This document shows, one piece after another, positions 43,150-53,500 of a DNA stretch of 64,000 bases. The notes under the pieces are model-generated. The model searched no databases and was not told the DNA's origin. It saw only the letters and a list, made by a program, of their open reading frames with translations. A program made the position numbers and the translations under genes. The stretch is from Kalaharituber pfeilii (lineage: Eukaryota > Ascomycota > Pezizomycetes > Pezizales > Pezizaceae): NCBI GenBank assembly GCA_015179045.1, contig WHUZ01000013.1:372001-436000 (forward strand). The letters are read 5' to 3'. Numbering within the stretch: position 1 is the first letter of the stretch; every line of letters begins with the position of its first letter.

Positions 43150-44540
43150 ATTCCCCTTCAGCCGCAAGTTCTCTTCGAGAAGCTTTCTAGCTTGTGCCAT
43201 CATGAGGAAACAGCCAGCTCACGCAGACATTGTAAAGCCTGAGGCCATATACCTTCAAGTCGGTGACAGTGGTTATATAGTTCTCAACTTGTAGATTAAG
43301 ATTTTTATACTCAGTCCAAAGTCGTATTTGTCTCGCTTTTCTCCGTTTCAATGCATATGAGTAACCGTTCTTTTTTCTTCTTCTTATAAAGACGCATTTT
43401 TCCATGCTGTGTTGTCTGGCTGGAGGGTTGAATGGGGAGTTCTGAAGATGATTGCACGAGCGGGGAATCTAGTCTTTAGCATACTTAGAGGATGCTTGGG
43501 GAGAGATGAGAGGATTCGAAAGATCATACAGAGGGGAAAAGAGTATGCTTTTGAAGTAGGGGAGAATGGTTTTACACCTGCATAGGGTTCAGATGTCAGG
43601 GCCTACCCGAGAAGGGGATATCCACCCATTGACCTGTAGGGCTGCTAGTGACAATTCGGCCGGTAGCTACAGTCTGGCAATGAAACATGGGTTGGGCACG
43701 GATGTGTATTGCAAGGATCTGACGGCATGGTATAGCACAGTGTCAGCCAATGGACAGACCTCTAGGAGCAGAGCCACCGCATGGACCTCCAGGAGCAGAG
43801 CCACCGGATGGACCTCTAGATGAGGCGAGGCAGTGGCAGAGGGATATCCATAGATAGAACATCATGATATCATAGCAAGTTAGACAATAGATGGAAGGCA
43901 CGCAGGATTGACTATAAGAAGAGCCAACAAGAGCTGCCCTCTCAAAGGTCAAGCACCAAGCGTTGTCCTAAGTTACACCCTCATAGTTACTACATCATCG
44001 ACGTAGAAACCGTAACATCAGAAGCCTAATTGGGCAACTACCACCACAGAGTATCATTCAATATTTACAATAGACTGAGGTGCAGAAGTTACTTCCCTAT
44101 ACCTCTCCAAGCTGTATGTGCAATTTGGTTATCTTTTATGAAGATTTGGCCTTACAAGAGGCTGTTGTTTTAATTCCGGAAGTGCGCCGGATCCCGGTCA
44201 GTGACACTAGTCACGCTCAACACACTTCACACTGAACACACTTGCTTGAGCCATCCGAGCAAATTTGAGCCAAAACATCAGAAAGCTACAAAAGCGTGAG
44301 GATTAATATCATATGAAATGGTCATCGCGGTTCGAGAGAAGATATAACCTCCCATCATATATTAAACAAATATAAAAACTGAAAATCACTACTATGTTAT
44401 TAATTCCCCCTGTGAACGTTTTCCAGCCCAGTCAAAACGCCTTTTATCTAATAATTCCTTCGTGAACGTCCTTAATTCCTCCAGCCCGATCCCCAGTCCC
44501 TCATTGCCTCTCCAGATGTAGTAGCAGTGTTGGGACTGTG
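43150..44540. other. no gene; 27-bp minisatellite at 43752-43822
   Basis: GGACCTCYAGGAGCAGAGCC, ACCGSAT is repeated about two and a half times. No convincing coding sequence in the rest. Confidence 0.55.
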
Positions 44541-44542
44541 AT

Positions 44543-45187
44543 CTACAAGAGCTGAGCAATCATCAATACCAACGCCATCAATCCGCCCGCACCTGAGGCC
44601 TGGTAGCTAGCGTACGCCCCTGAACCATCACCCGTGGTCGACGTGCTCACACTTGTACGCGTAACAGTCTCTGTCTCCGTGGTCGTTGCATTCGTCGTCG
44701 TCGCTGTCTCCGTCTTGGTCGTCACCGTTGTCGTTGCGGTATTCGTAACCGTACCGGTCACTGTAGTGGACTCTGTGACCGTCTGTGTCTGGGTCTGTGT
44801 CTGCACGCTCCATGGGAACGGGTCGTCGTTGTCCCCAATCTCGGTATCGTCCTCGTCGTTATCACCGTCGTCGTCCTCCGGCAGCGCCGGGAACAGCGTC
44901 CTCTCGCACCGATCCGGCACGTTGTCTGCGTACTGGTCAATCTCAGTCACATTACAGTTGTTGATACACGCAACCAGGTCGGTTTGGCCGGTGAGCACGT
45001 TGCACACGCACGTGTTGAAGTCGCGCTCGGTGACATTGCGATTGCAGGTTGTGGAGGCGGGCACGCGGTGGGTGTTGAGGCAGGCGTCGACGCAAGGAGT
45101 TTGTTGGGCCTGGGTAGTGGAGATTGAACCAAGGAGGACGAAGGCCACGGGGAGGAAAAGGCTGGTGGTGCTGCGTGGGAAGTGCAT
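44543..45187 (-). CDS. CFEM-like GPI-anchored cell-surface protein
   Basis: A 214-residue protein starting at ATG 45187 (an upstream in-frame ATG exists but would mask the signal peptide). Residues 1-28 form a signal peptide (HFPRSTTSLFLPVAFVLLGS, cleavage near TQA-QQ). Residues 32-95 carry eight cysteines in the spacing C-x3-C-x11-C-x11-C-x-C-x11-C-x3-C-x15-C, close to the CFEM pattern, with an Asp before the CxC. An acidic stretch (PEDDDGDNDEDDTE) and a Thr-rich stalk (TVTESTTVTGTVTNTA) follow, then a small-residue site and hydrophobic tail (GGLMALVLMIAQLL) fitting GPI attachment. CFEM proteins act in haem/iron handling, adhesion or host interaction; which applies here cannot be told. Confidence 0.85.
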   Translation of the reverse strand: MHFPRSTTSLFLPVAFVLLGSISTTQAQQTPCVDACLNTHRVPASTTCNRNVTERDFNTCVCNVLTGQTDLVACINNCNVTEIDQYADNVPDRCERTLFPALPEDDDGDNDEDDTEIGDNDDPFPWSVQTQTQTQTVTESTTVTGTVTNTATTTVTTKTETATTTNATTTETETVTRTSVSTSTTGDGSGAYASYQASGAGGLMALVLMIAQLL

Positions 45188-45238
45188 TTTGGGTGCTGTG
45201 AGGAGGTTAGGTATTGGTTTTGGCCAATGAAGGTGCAA

Positions 45239-45770
45239 GATGTTGCAGGGTCAGTAGACGACGATGAGCGAGACCTGGTATGTAAGATGTCCAAAGCAGT
45301 AAATTTGAACTGAATTGATAGGAGAAACGAAGGGAAAAGTTTCCGAGTGACAATAGGCAGGCACGGTCAACGTTATATATGTCGTTCGAGTATGTGGTAC
45401 AGGGAACTGGCCCATGTATAAGCGCTCGACTCTTTGCTGCACAAGCACCGGAACCACTAATGGCAATGCATGTATCCGCCCAGGTTCACCGATCGCATCG
45501 ACTCCTTGCCTTGTTTTTTGAAACCCACAAATCTTGGAACGAGTTCAATTCGTTAGCGTGGCGGTGCTCAATTCTGGGTCTTGCACAAATTACCTTGCCC
45601 ATACGTGGGCACAAACACTCGGATCTGCAACGAAAGAACTCAAACGCAATGCTTGCATGTTCTTCGTTAGAATCAATTACGCAACGGGTGATGCGCACTG
45701 TCAAAAGCCGAACAAAATTCTCGACTCCCCGCCCCCCGTTCACGATACCATTTTTCCAGGTTTTGCAAAT
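45239..45770. other. 5' flank of the CFEM-like gene
   Basis: Both-strand ORFs (45379-45828, 45743-45486) overlap and show no motifs. TATATATG at about 45372 may be part of a promoter. Confidence 0.35.
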
Positions 45771-45771
45771 A

Positions 45772-46443
45772 CAGTCCGACCTTGCTATAATGAATACGCA
45801 AAATTTGGGCCCTTTGTTTTCACTATAGCAAGGTTTTCAGTATAGAAAACTGTGGCAAATTAGTCATATAGTCTTGGCAGCTGAGTTCGGATTCAATACT
45901 AATTAACCTGTATTGACTTACTAGTAATGGAAATAGCTACATGAAGAAATCAATTTGAATGAGACAGTAGTAGTAGTAATGAATAAGAATAGAAATAGAA
46001 ATGTAAAGAGCAGTGGTAGTAAGAGAAGAATATAAATTAGGAGTCGATTGAGATTCATAGGATGCCAACAGTGAAGATGTCTACTCGCAAACGGTGAGCA
46101 TTCATACCAACAAGGACCAGACACTCACAACTTGGTTTAAACCAACTCTAGCACTTAGTGACATAGTTACTGTTTGCTGGGCTGCTCGAGAATTACTGGT
46201 GCGCAGGAGGCAAGACAGTGGCAGGGGGGTTTCAATGGATATCATCAGCTACTTTTCATTATAGCAAGAACAATTTGTATGTAGATAAAAATAACTTCCT
46301 AGAGTATTTTTTTTCATTACACTATTTGGTGCGATTTCATTATAGCAAGGTCAAATTGCATGGGAATGGAAAATCCAAGAGCAGGGTGTATTCATAATAG
46401 CAAGGTTTTCACTATAGCGGGGTTCATTAGCAAGGTCGAACTG
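45772..46443. mobile_element. pogo/Tigger-like MITE (672 bp)
   Basis: CAGTCCGACCTTGCTATAAT at the left against CAGTTCGACCTTGCTAATGA (right end, reversed), each adjoining TA (45770-45771, 46444-46445). CATTATAGCAAGGT-type motifs recur at 45824, 46256, 46340 and 46393, as expected of transposase-binding subterminal repeats. No transposase ORF. Confidence 0.85.
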
Positions 46444-46445
46444 TA

Positions 46446-47640
46446 CATATCCCTTGGGGGCGCGAAACGGTCTGCCAGGTCAAAACGCAAGAATTCAAAC
46501 CGCTTCTGGCTTAAACAGTGATGGTTTTGGGTTTAACTTCACTCAGTCTGTGCTCAGACTCTGAGTAATGAGGTTCCCTGGCCCAATCAGTTCTTGGCCT
46601 CGGTGATTGATCACTGGCAGCCAATTTGTCAGTGTTTCGAAATTCGTGTCCCCAAGGGATGCGCAGTCTACGTAATGGCGAAACCAAGTTTTCCCTTTTT
46701 CTTAAGCGGGCCAAGACTACATTGCGGGGGCAAGATCGACATAATCTCCGAAGTCTGTTAAACTTCTTGAGCGATCTCTACAGCGGCCGGCTAAACAGGG
46801 GTCGTGGCTAGGATGCAACCCCCTGACACAAACTAACTGCACTGCATAGCATTTTCTCCTGAAATGTTTTCTATGCTGCATAAGATACTTAGTTAAATGG
46901 ACAGTTGACCGGAATTGGGATACGTACTGGTGCTCTACCATAACACACGTGGGAGTACACACACGGTACGAAGCTATGCACCGTACTAAAGTACATCAGA
47001 ATCAGCAAAAGTTACATTCCAAAGAGTCGCATTCGCATCTCCTTGGTGCCAAGAGCTGTCGGCTCGGTTGACCGAATGACGTTGTCAATGGCCATATTCC
47101 CGTTCAACAAATTTTGTAAATAGACATGCAGGGTGAAGTACGTAACATCGCCCTTTATGGTAAGTAGGCACATGTCCAAGTACTTGACGGTACACTTCAT
47201 GTGCAATAAATACGAAACGACCAACCTAGTCTCGATCCAAGTGACGAACCCATGTGACCCATGGGGCGGAGAAAAACTGGCCAACGAGATATCCGATATT
47301 CGCCACCCGTTTATTAAATGCCAGTAAGCCTATGATAGCGATCCAGCTAGGGATCGGTACTTCCCTCACATACGTAAGAATGCAACGTTTTTCTGTTTTG
47401 TGTAACATGCGTCGGCACAGAAGCTTTCCCCTTGCATTAGTAGTAATGCCGCGCGAATTGAAAAATCTCAATTGCGCAGTACGGCATAATGCAACGGCAA
47501 CTGATCCCCACTACAAATGGAAAATCTTGAACCATTCAGGAGCTAGGGGTCTAGTATCTCGTGCCCAGACTACTATAGCGATCTGGAAGTAAGTAGCCTT
47601 ATAGAATACAATATGTTACGTTAAATTAGAGTTAGGTCCC
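46446..47640. other. no convincing gene
   Basis: Several 60-110 codon ORFs on both strands overlap one another and lack motifs. Confidence 0.45.
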
Positions 47641-47642
47641 AG

Positions 47643-47686
47643 CCTGTACGCGGGGTTTCGTGATCAAAAAAAAAAAAAAAAAAAAA
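47643..47686 (+). mobile_element. LINE tail B
   Basis: CAGCCTGTACGCGGGGTTTC, GTGATC and A23. No target-site duplication seen. Confidence 0.7.
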
Positions 47687-47699
47687 AGAAATTCAAGTA

Positions 47700-48412
47700 G
47701 GGGGTTCAGTACGGACCTTTTGGTACAATGCTATAACTAGGAGTAGTACTGTATGCTTGCAGAGGGATACCTAGATCAATCAGTAATTTCGTTCTATGCA
47801 CTCTGCTCTGTAAGTAGCACTACCTAGGCCGGTACTATTAGTAGGCACGGCCCATTCATGCTTGCAACGGGCCAATTCGCTACTGTGGTTGATGTGGCTT
47901 ACGTACTTCTTCCTCTTTTTGGTTCACATAATCGCATATGATACAAGCTGACAGCCTATGACAGGGACTTCTTAAACGCCGCTGCAGCTGTTGGCCATGT
48001 GCTGGTCTGTGAAGTATTGTTTCAACATGGCAAGGCTCTCTGGTCCCTTGTAACTCTAGAATGTTTACATGAATATCTGCACAGATTACGGGACTTGTGA
48101 ATGGTAATGTGCCAGTGTAATATACATAAGCGTATTACACAATATATGCAGTAAGCAGACATGAATATACAGTATATCACTACAACCAGACGACACCAAC
48201 CTATACCATAGCAGCGTTTAGCGCAGACCCCCCTCTTAATGCTTGGCATAATGGGAGTCCTCTACTTTCTTATTCGTAGGTACACGTACATACTTACGCA
48301 CCTGACTATTACTACGCATCAGTACACTAATGTACAGCTGGACTGTATATGTATACGTGCAGTCAAGCTTGGACAAGGCTATATCAAACTCTGGTCAGCC
48401 TTGCGCTGCAGC
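47700..48412. other. no gene; old tail-B-like sequence near 47930-48000
   Basis: CACATAATCGCATATGATAC and GACAGCCTATGACAGGGACT resemble a diverged minus-strand tail B. Nothing coding. Confidence 0.45.
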
Positions 48413-48423
48413 TAGGCAGACTT

Positions 48424-48478
48424 TTTTTTTTTTATATATATCATTACTCGCATGCCGCCCTATGGGCTATGGCGAGGT
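48424..48478 (-). mobile_element. micro-insertion of LINE tail A (55 bp)
   Basis: Minus strand ACCTCGCCATAGCCCATAGG, GCGGCATGCGAGTAATGATA, TATATA and poly(A). The perfect 11-bp duplication TAGGCAGACTT lies at 48413-48423 and 48479-48489. Confidence 0.92.
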
Positions 48479-48547
48479 TAGGCAGACTTATATGCTTCGT
48501 TTGTATAGCACCTTGCGCTTCCTTACTTTCCGAGTGTACATAATCTG

Positions 48548-48596
48548 GCCATAGCCCATAGGGCGGCATGCAAGTAATGATATATATAAAAAAAAG
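48548..48596 (+). mobile_element. LINE tail A
   Basis: GGCCATAGCCCATAGGGCGG, CATGCAAGTAATGATATATA and A8. It lies only 70 bp from, and inverted to, the preceding micro-insertion. No duplication visible. Confidence 0.78.
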
Positions 48597-48850
48597 GCGC
48601 AGTTCAAAGTCACATCAATGAGGCAGTACAGGGTATTATATATACATAAGCAACTAATCTGTTAGCACTTAAGCTAAATATAGGGTAGCCTAGGATCGGC
48701 ACCGCCAGCCTGCCAGGGCCATTTGGCTATGAAGTATACGGAAAAATCACGGTACTAAATTACGTTGTACAGAATTATTGATCCATACAAAAATTTCTCG
48801 ATGCCCATGAGGGAGAGTTGATCCATACAGTACTCGGCTCAAAGCGCGCC

Positions 48851-49440
48851 CTACGGGGTAAACCCTTCCACGTATGCCTGCAAGGCTTCAACCTCTTCCA
48901 CCGCGCGCTGCTGCAGTGCGCGGCCTCGGCCTCCTGGGCACGTTGTAGTCGCAGGCTCTCTTGCCTTAGAGACTGCCTGGAACTCCCGAGCCTCCGCCTT
49001 CGCCGCCGTTGCCCTGGCAATACAGCCAGCTTTGACAGCAAGCCCGAGCTCCTTGGCCGCCGCCTCGGCCTTCCGGAGACATTTCTCTTTCCTCCTCTTG
49101 TACTTTTTTTTTTTTTTTTTTTTTTTTTGTATCATTACTCGCATGCCTTTTTTTGTTTTTTTTTTGTTTTTATCACGTAACCCCGCTTGCAGCAGTTCGC
49201 CATAGCAGGGCCGCCTGATAGGCTATGGCGAGGTTTTCTTAGGTACATGAAAGTTAACGTGGAATAAAGTGAGAAGCAAATGAAAAGAAGATAAAGCAGA
49301 ATGATAGTTAGGAAAGGAAAGTGAAGTCCCGTCTCTAATCCCGTCCCGCCCACCTCTTGTACTTTGCTGCCCTTGCTGCAGCCTTGGGGGGAGGGTCGGT
49401 TATGGGCCTACAGTAGGGGGCGCAGCGGCGGATTCTGGAG
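48851..49440 (-). pseudogene. hypothetical Ala/Arg-rich ORF split by a LINE
   Basis: With the 49107-49352 insertion and one duplication removed, the minus strand reads PPKAAARAAKYKRRKEKCLR, then KAEAAAKELGLAVKAG, to a stop near 48851. Helical, charged and Ala-rich, it resembles coiled-coil C-terminal tails of some fungal transposases, but this is only a compositional impression. Confidence 0.35.
49107..49352 (-). mobile_element. LINE tail A insertion carrying a nested tail B
   Basis: Outer insertion: the 13-bp duplication CCTCTTGTACTTT at 49094-49106 and 49353-49365; poly(T), ACTCGCATGCC, then after an interruption GCCTGATAGGCTATGGCGAG and 3'-UTR. The interruption (about 49148-49207) is a minus-strand tail B (TATGGCGAACTGCTGCAAGC, GGGGTTACGTGATA, poly(A)) placed inside the outer hairpin, leaving only about 3 bp duplicated (GCC). 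The outer stem reads GCCT/AGGC. Confidence 0.9.
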
Positions 49441-50147
49441 CAGCCGTGGGGAGCACGCCGGTGACGAAGCGTGTCAGGTGATGCCATTGTTAGCTGGAGG
49501 GGGGTAGTCAGCAGGAGACGGGGACAGGTGCCTGCGGACTGAGTGGAGTAATGGCCGGCGGTAGCACACCACCAATGATTTGGGGGAAGGTTGTGATTGT
49601 TGAAACATGTTCTGTGCAGCGAAGTATTGTTAGGTCGCTGTTCAAACGTCTGAGCATCATTTTTGCTGGTAAGAGTGGATTGAATAGTAAAGCGAGATGA
49701 TGTCGATGTGTCAAGTTTTGTTGTGAAATGTTTTTGGTTTGGCGTGGGTGAAGGAGAAGAAAGAGTGATTACGCATTGGTGATCAGTCCGTTCGCCGATA
49801 CCTAAAACTTCGTAGGCCTGAACTAGTTAGCCGTTTCATTATTAGGAGGTGCACGTTTGTTTTTTTTTTGAGGGGAGGTCACGTGGTCCCGCATACGGGC
49901 TACGAGCCTACTATGACACGGAATAGTAGCAGCACTCATCCGAGTTGAGAGGTGTCAACGGAGCAACAGTGTCTAGGATGAAATATTCCCACTGGGTTTC
50001 GCTCCCAGTAGCAACAACAAGCGCAACTATCGGCCTATGGTTTCTCTCGTGGCTATACGCTTGTCCTACCTAAACAACTTTGTCAACAGCCTGTGCTGCG
50101 TTCGGCAAGTAGGGTACAGTACAGTTTCCACGGCTACTCAGTTATGC
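49366..50147. other. no gene; tail B fragment at 49858-49920
   Basis: TTTTTTTTTTGAGGGGAGGT, CACGTGGTCCCGCATACGGG is a minus-strand tail B with a pyrimidine run before its poly(A). The rest shows no coding signal. Confidence 0.55.
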
Positions 50148-50158
50148 CCTCCCTCGCC

Positions 50159-50213
50159 ATAGCCCTTAGGGCGGCAAGCGAGTACTGATTTAAAAAAAAA
50201 AAAAAAAAAAAAA
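50159..50213 (+). mobile_element. micro-insertion of LINE tail A (55 bp)
   Basis: CTCCCTCGCCATAGCCCTTA, GGGCGGCAAGCGAGTACTGA and poly(A). The perfect 11-bp duplication TCAGTTATGCC lies at 50148-50158 and 50214-50224. Confidence 0.92.
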
Positions 50214-50224
50214 TCAGTTATGCC

Positions 50225-50514
50225 GATTTGCTCCGCGTTTCTGAGATGAAAACAAGCTTTGTTAATTCGTTAAGAGTGATAGAGCGAGCTGACTAGTCTG
50301 AGCACGAAATGAAATTCAAAATTAAAAAAAGAAACAAAGGTAAAATTCGCACACGAGTACTGGACAAAAAAAAAAAAAAAAAAAAAACCTACAAAAAATC
50401 AGGGAAAGTAAGTAAGAATGCTAAGAAAGTGTCAAGGTGATTATTGAGGTGTGTATACATACATATTCTTATCATTCACGGCGTGCGGTAAAATTCCCAA
50501 TATCCACCAGTTCC
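50225..50514. other. 3' flank of the second NLR gene
   Basis: Contains an A22 run at about 50366-50387 without a readable tail. Confidence 0.4.
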
Positions 50515-53500
50515 TCAGGCTCGATTAGCTTGGTTCAGATATGCTTCCACCAGTAGTTTTGCTATATCCCGACGTCGTTCCTTGACGGCCAAGGCAATTG
50601 AACATAAGGCCCCTTCGTTGGCTTCCAGTTTAGATGTCGAGGTATCATGCGGTAACTTATCGAAGCCATGGTTTGAACGGCAGGTTTCGTGGCCCACCAC
50701 AGCGTTGTTCGCCAATAGGGCTTTCACAACTTCGAGAACGTCTCTCTCTAGATTCATGTACCTGTTTTGACATGAAGCTGCATGCTGAAGGGCCGTCCAC
50801 CCCTGATAATCGCGTCTGTTGACCTCAGCGCCTGCTTCTAGAAGCTGCTTTACAACCTCGGCATGGCCTCTTAGTGCAGCCCAGTGCAAGGGAGTCTCCT
50901 TATTGTCGTCACCGGCATTGACCTCCGCTCCTGCTTCTAAAAGCTGCTTTACGGCCTCGACATGGCCTCCTCTTGCAGCCCACAGCAAGGGTGTCTCCTT
51001 ATTGTCGTCACTGGCATTGACCTCCGCTCCTGCTTCTAGAAGCTGCTTTACAACCTCGACATGGCCTCCTGCTGCGGCCCTGTGCAAGGGTGTCTTCTTC
51101 TCTTTATCACCGCTGTTGACCTTCGCTCCTGCTTCTAGAAGCTGCTTTACAATCCCGGCACGGCCTCTGTGTGCAGCATAGTGCAAAGGTGTCGTCTTAT
51201 TGTTGTCACCGGCATTGACCTCCGCTCCTGCTCCTAGAAGATGCTTTACAATCTCGACATGGGCTCCTTCCACAGCCCAGTGCAGGGGTGTCTTCTTATC
51301 TTTGTCACTGTTGTTGACCTCCGCTCCTGCTTCTAGAAGCTGCTTTACAACCTCGACATGGCCTCCTTGCGCAGCCCAGTGCAAGGGTGTCTTCTCATTG
51401 TTGTCACTGGCATGGATCCCTGCTCCTGCTTCTAGAAGCTGCTTTACAACTTCGACATGGCCTCCTTCCACAGCCCAGTGCAAGGGTGTCTTCTCATTGT
51501 CGTCACTGGCATGGATCCCTGCTCCTGCTTCTAGAAGCTGCTTTACAACCTCGCTATGTCCTCCTTGCGTAGCCCAGTGCAAGGGTGTCTTCTTATCTCT
51601 GTCCCCGCCATTGACCTCCGCTCCTGCTTCTAGAAGCAGCTTTAAAACTTCGACATGGCCTTCTGTTGCAGCCCAGTGCAAGGGTGTCTTCTTACCTTCG
51701 TCAGTGCTATTGACCTCCATTCCTGCTCCTAGAAGCTGCTTTACAAGTTCGGCTTGGCCGTGGTCTGCAGCTACATTCATTACGGCCGTTGCAGGATGGA
51801 TGCTCATTTTTGGACCATCCCCAATGGATCGATGAACGGAAATCTGAGGTTGCAAAGGATCAATGATCGTTTCAACTAGTTGTTCCGTGACCTCTACATG
51901 CCCATTTTGGGCTGCACAGTTAAACGCCTCAGCAAGTGTTTCAGCCAAGCGAGCTGTTGTCAACAAAGTCCGTTGGTCGAGGATGTGACATACACATCTC
52001 AATTGTCCCGCATTTGCAGCCTCTATCAGTAAGGAGTTCCAATCCACTGAAGCTCCTGCAAGCACGAGTCTCTCAAAAACCAATAGATGACCTCCGGAGC
52101 AGGCAGAATGTAGAGCTTTCTGCAAATATTTCGGTTCGTATGTAAGATGCTTGCCAGCTTGTAATATGTGTTCTACAGTTGTGAGATGGCCTCCTGCTGA
52201 AGCAGCCATGAGGGGCGTTTGTATTTCTCCTGTTTCATGCAAGTGAAATTCACAGTCCAACTGTGAACCTTTTCTGAGGTAGAAGCTGACGAGGTAAGGA
52301 AATCCGAGTGCAGCGGAGACTACTAGAGGCATCTCTGAGGTTTGATGTTCATACTTTGTCCCAGCAGAAGCTCTGGCAAGGAAAGCGTCTGTATACTGAG
52401 ATGGGGAAATACCATCGGAGGCTACTTCGCGAAATATCAGTTGGACTAGGCCCGCATGTAAGATCTGAGCTGCCCATTTGAAACACTCATGGTGAGGATC
52501 ATCTGCTGTTGGTGAATCTGACGGCCATGGGAGCTTGACCAGATTAAAGCTATTACTAAGGGCCAAATCTCTAAACCAGGTCCAATATTGTTTCTCATCT
52601 ACGGAGGGCCACAAAATTTCGGGCAGAACTTTGCAATGGTTGAGCCAGTTCTCTATAATGTAATCACGCAAAGTAGATTTGTGCATCTGAGACCTTAATG
52701 CATCGGTGTCTGCACCCATTTCCGCTGAAGTTGGACTAAAAAGTTTCAGGTTAGCCCTCTTGGGAGCAATGGACGCCAAAGGTTGTTCAAGGGTCCGGCG
52801 AGTGGCTGCTGCAACCAACCCTGACTGCATTTCTGATGGAATCCACCTGGATAAAGGCATGGCGAGTACGGCCGCGGGTTGCTTTCGTTTTGATATCGAC
52901 TCAACAGTAGCTGGTTCGAGTTGAGTCTGAATGTCCCGAAAATGCAAGTATTGTAGACACCTTTTGGTCAGATGCACTTCAGTAGTTCGTAGCTCAATGT
53001 GAAATACCTCGAGTTGTGCTGGTAATTGGTATGTGTGCAGAAAGGTTACAACAGTCGAATGTATGAAGCGGACGTTCGAAGAATCACACACTGGCTCTGC
53101 TACCATCAAAAAATTTCCACAGGCCTCAATAACCTTGTCCAGGTCCGTCGGAATACGATTTAGTCCTTGTATTTGCATGCTGTCATCATCCCTAATAACC
53201 GCTGCCTCCACGAGTTCTCGTAGTGACAACGGCCTCCTTGCCGCAGTGAGCCACCGAAACGCCTCGACTGCAACATCCTTGTTACGATCGTTGACAATGC
53301 GTTGTAGCATTCTAATGTACGTCCCATCCAAATTGCAAGGCAGTGACCGTAAGGTTTCTCGGATGTCCTCATCATTGAGCTGTCTGCAAATATCATGCAG
53401 TTGTAAGGTAACCCACAGGAACCTGGGTTGCATTGTTTAGTACTTCCACTATCATATGAAGTTTCTAGAGCAAACAGGTTAATGGTATACTTACATTCCT

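Noticed and set aside
44634..45230. 198-aa plus-strand ORF, Val-rich
   Set aside because: Antisense to the CFEM-like gene; its repeats mirror the Thr-rich stalk.
50819..51835. Repetitive plus-strand ORFs (SAPASRSCFTTS type)
   Set aside because: Shadow of the ankyrin array of the second NLR.
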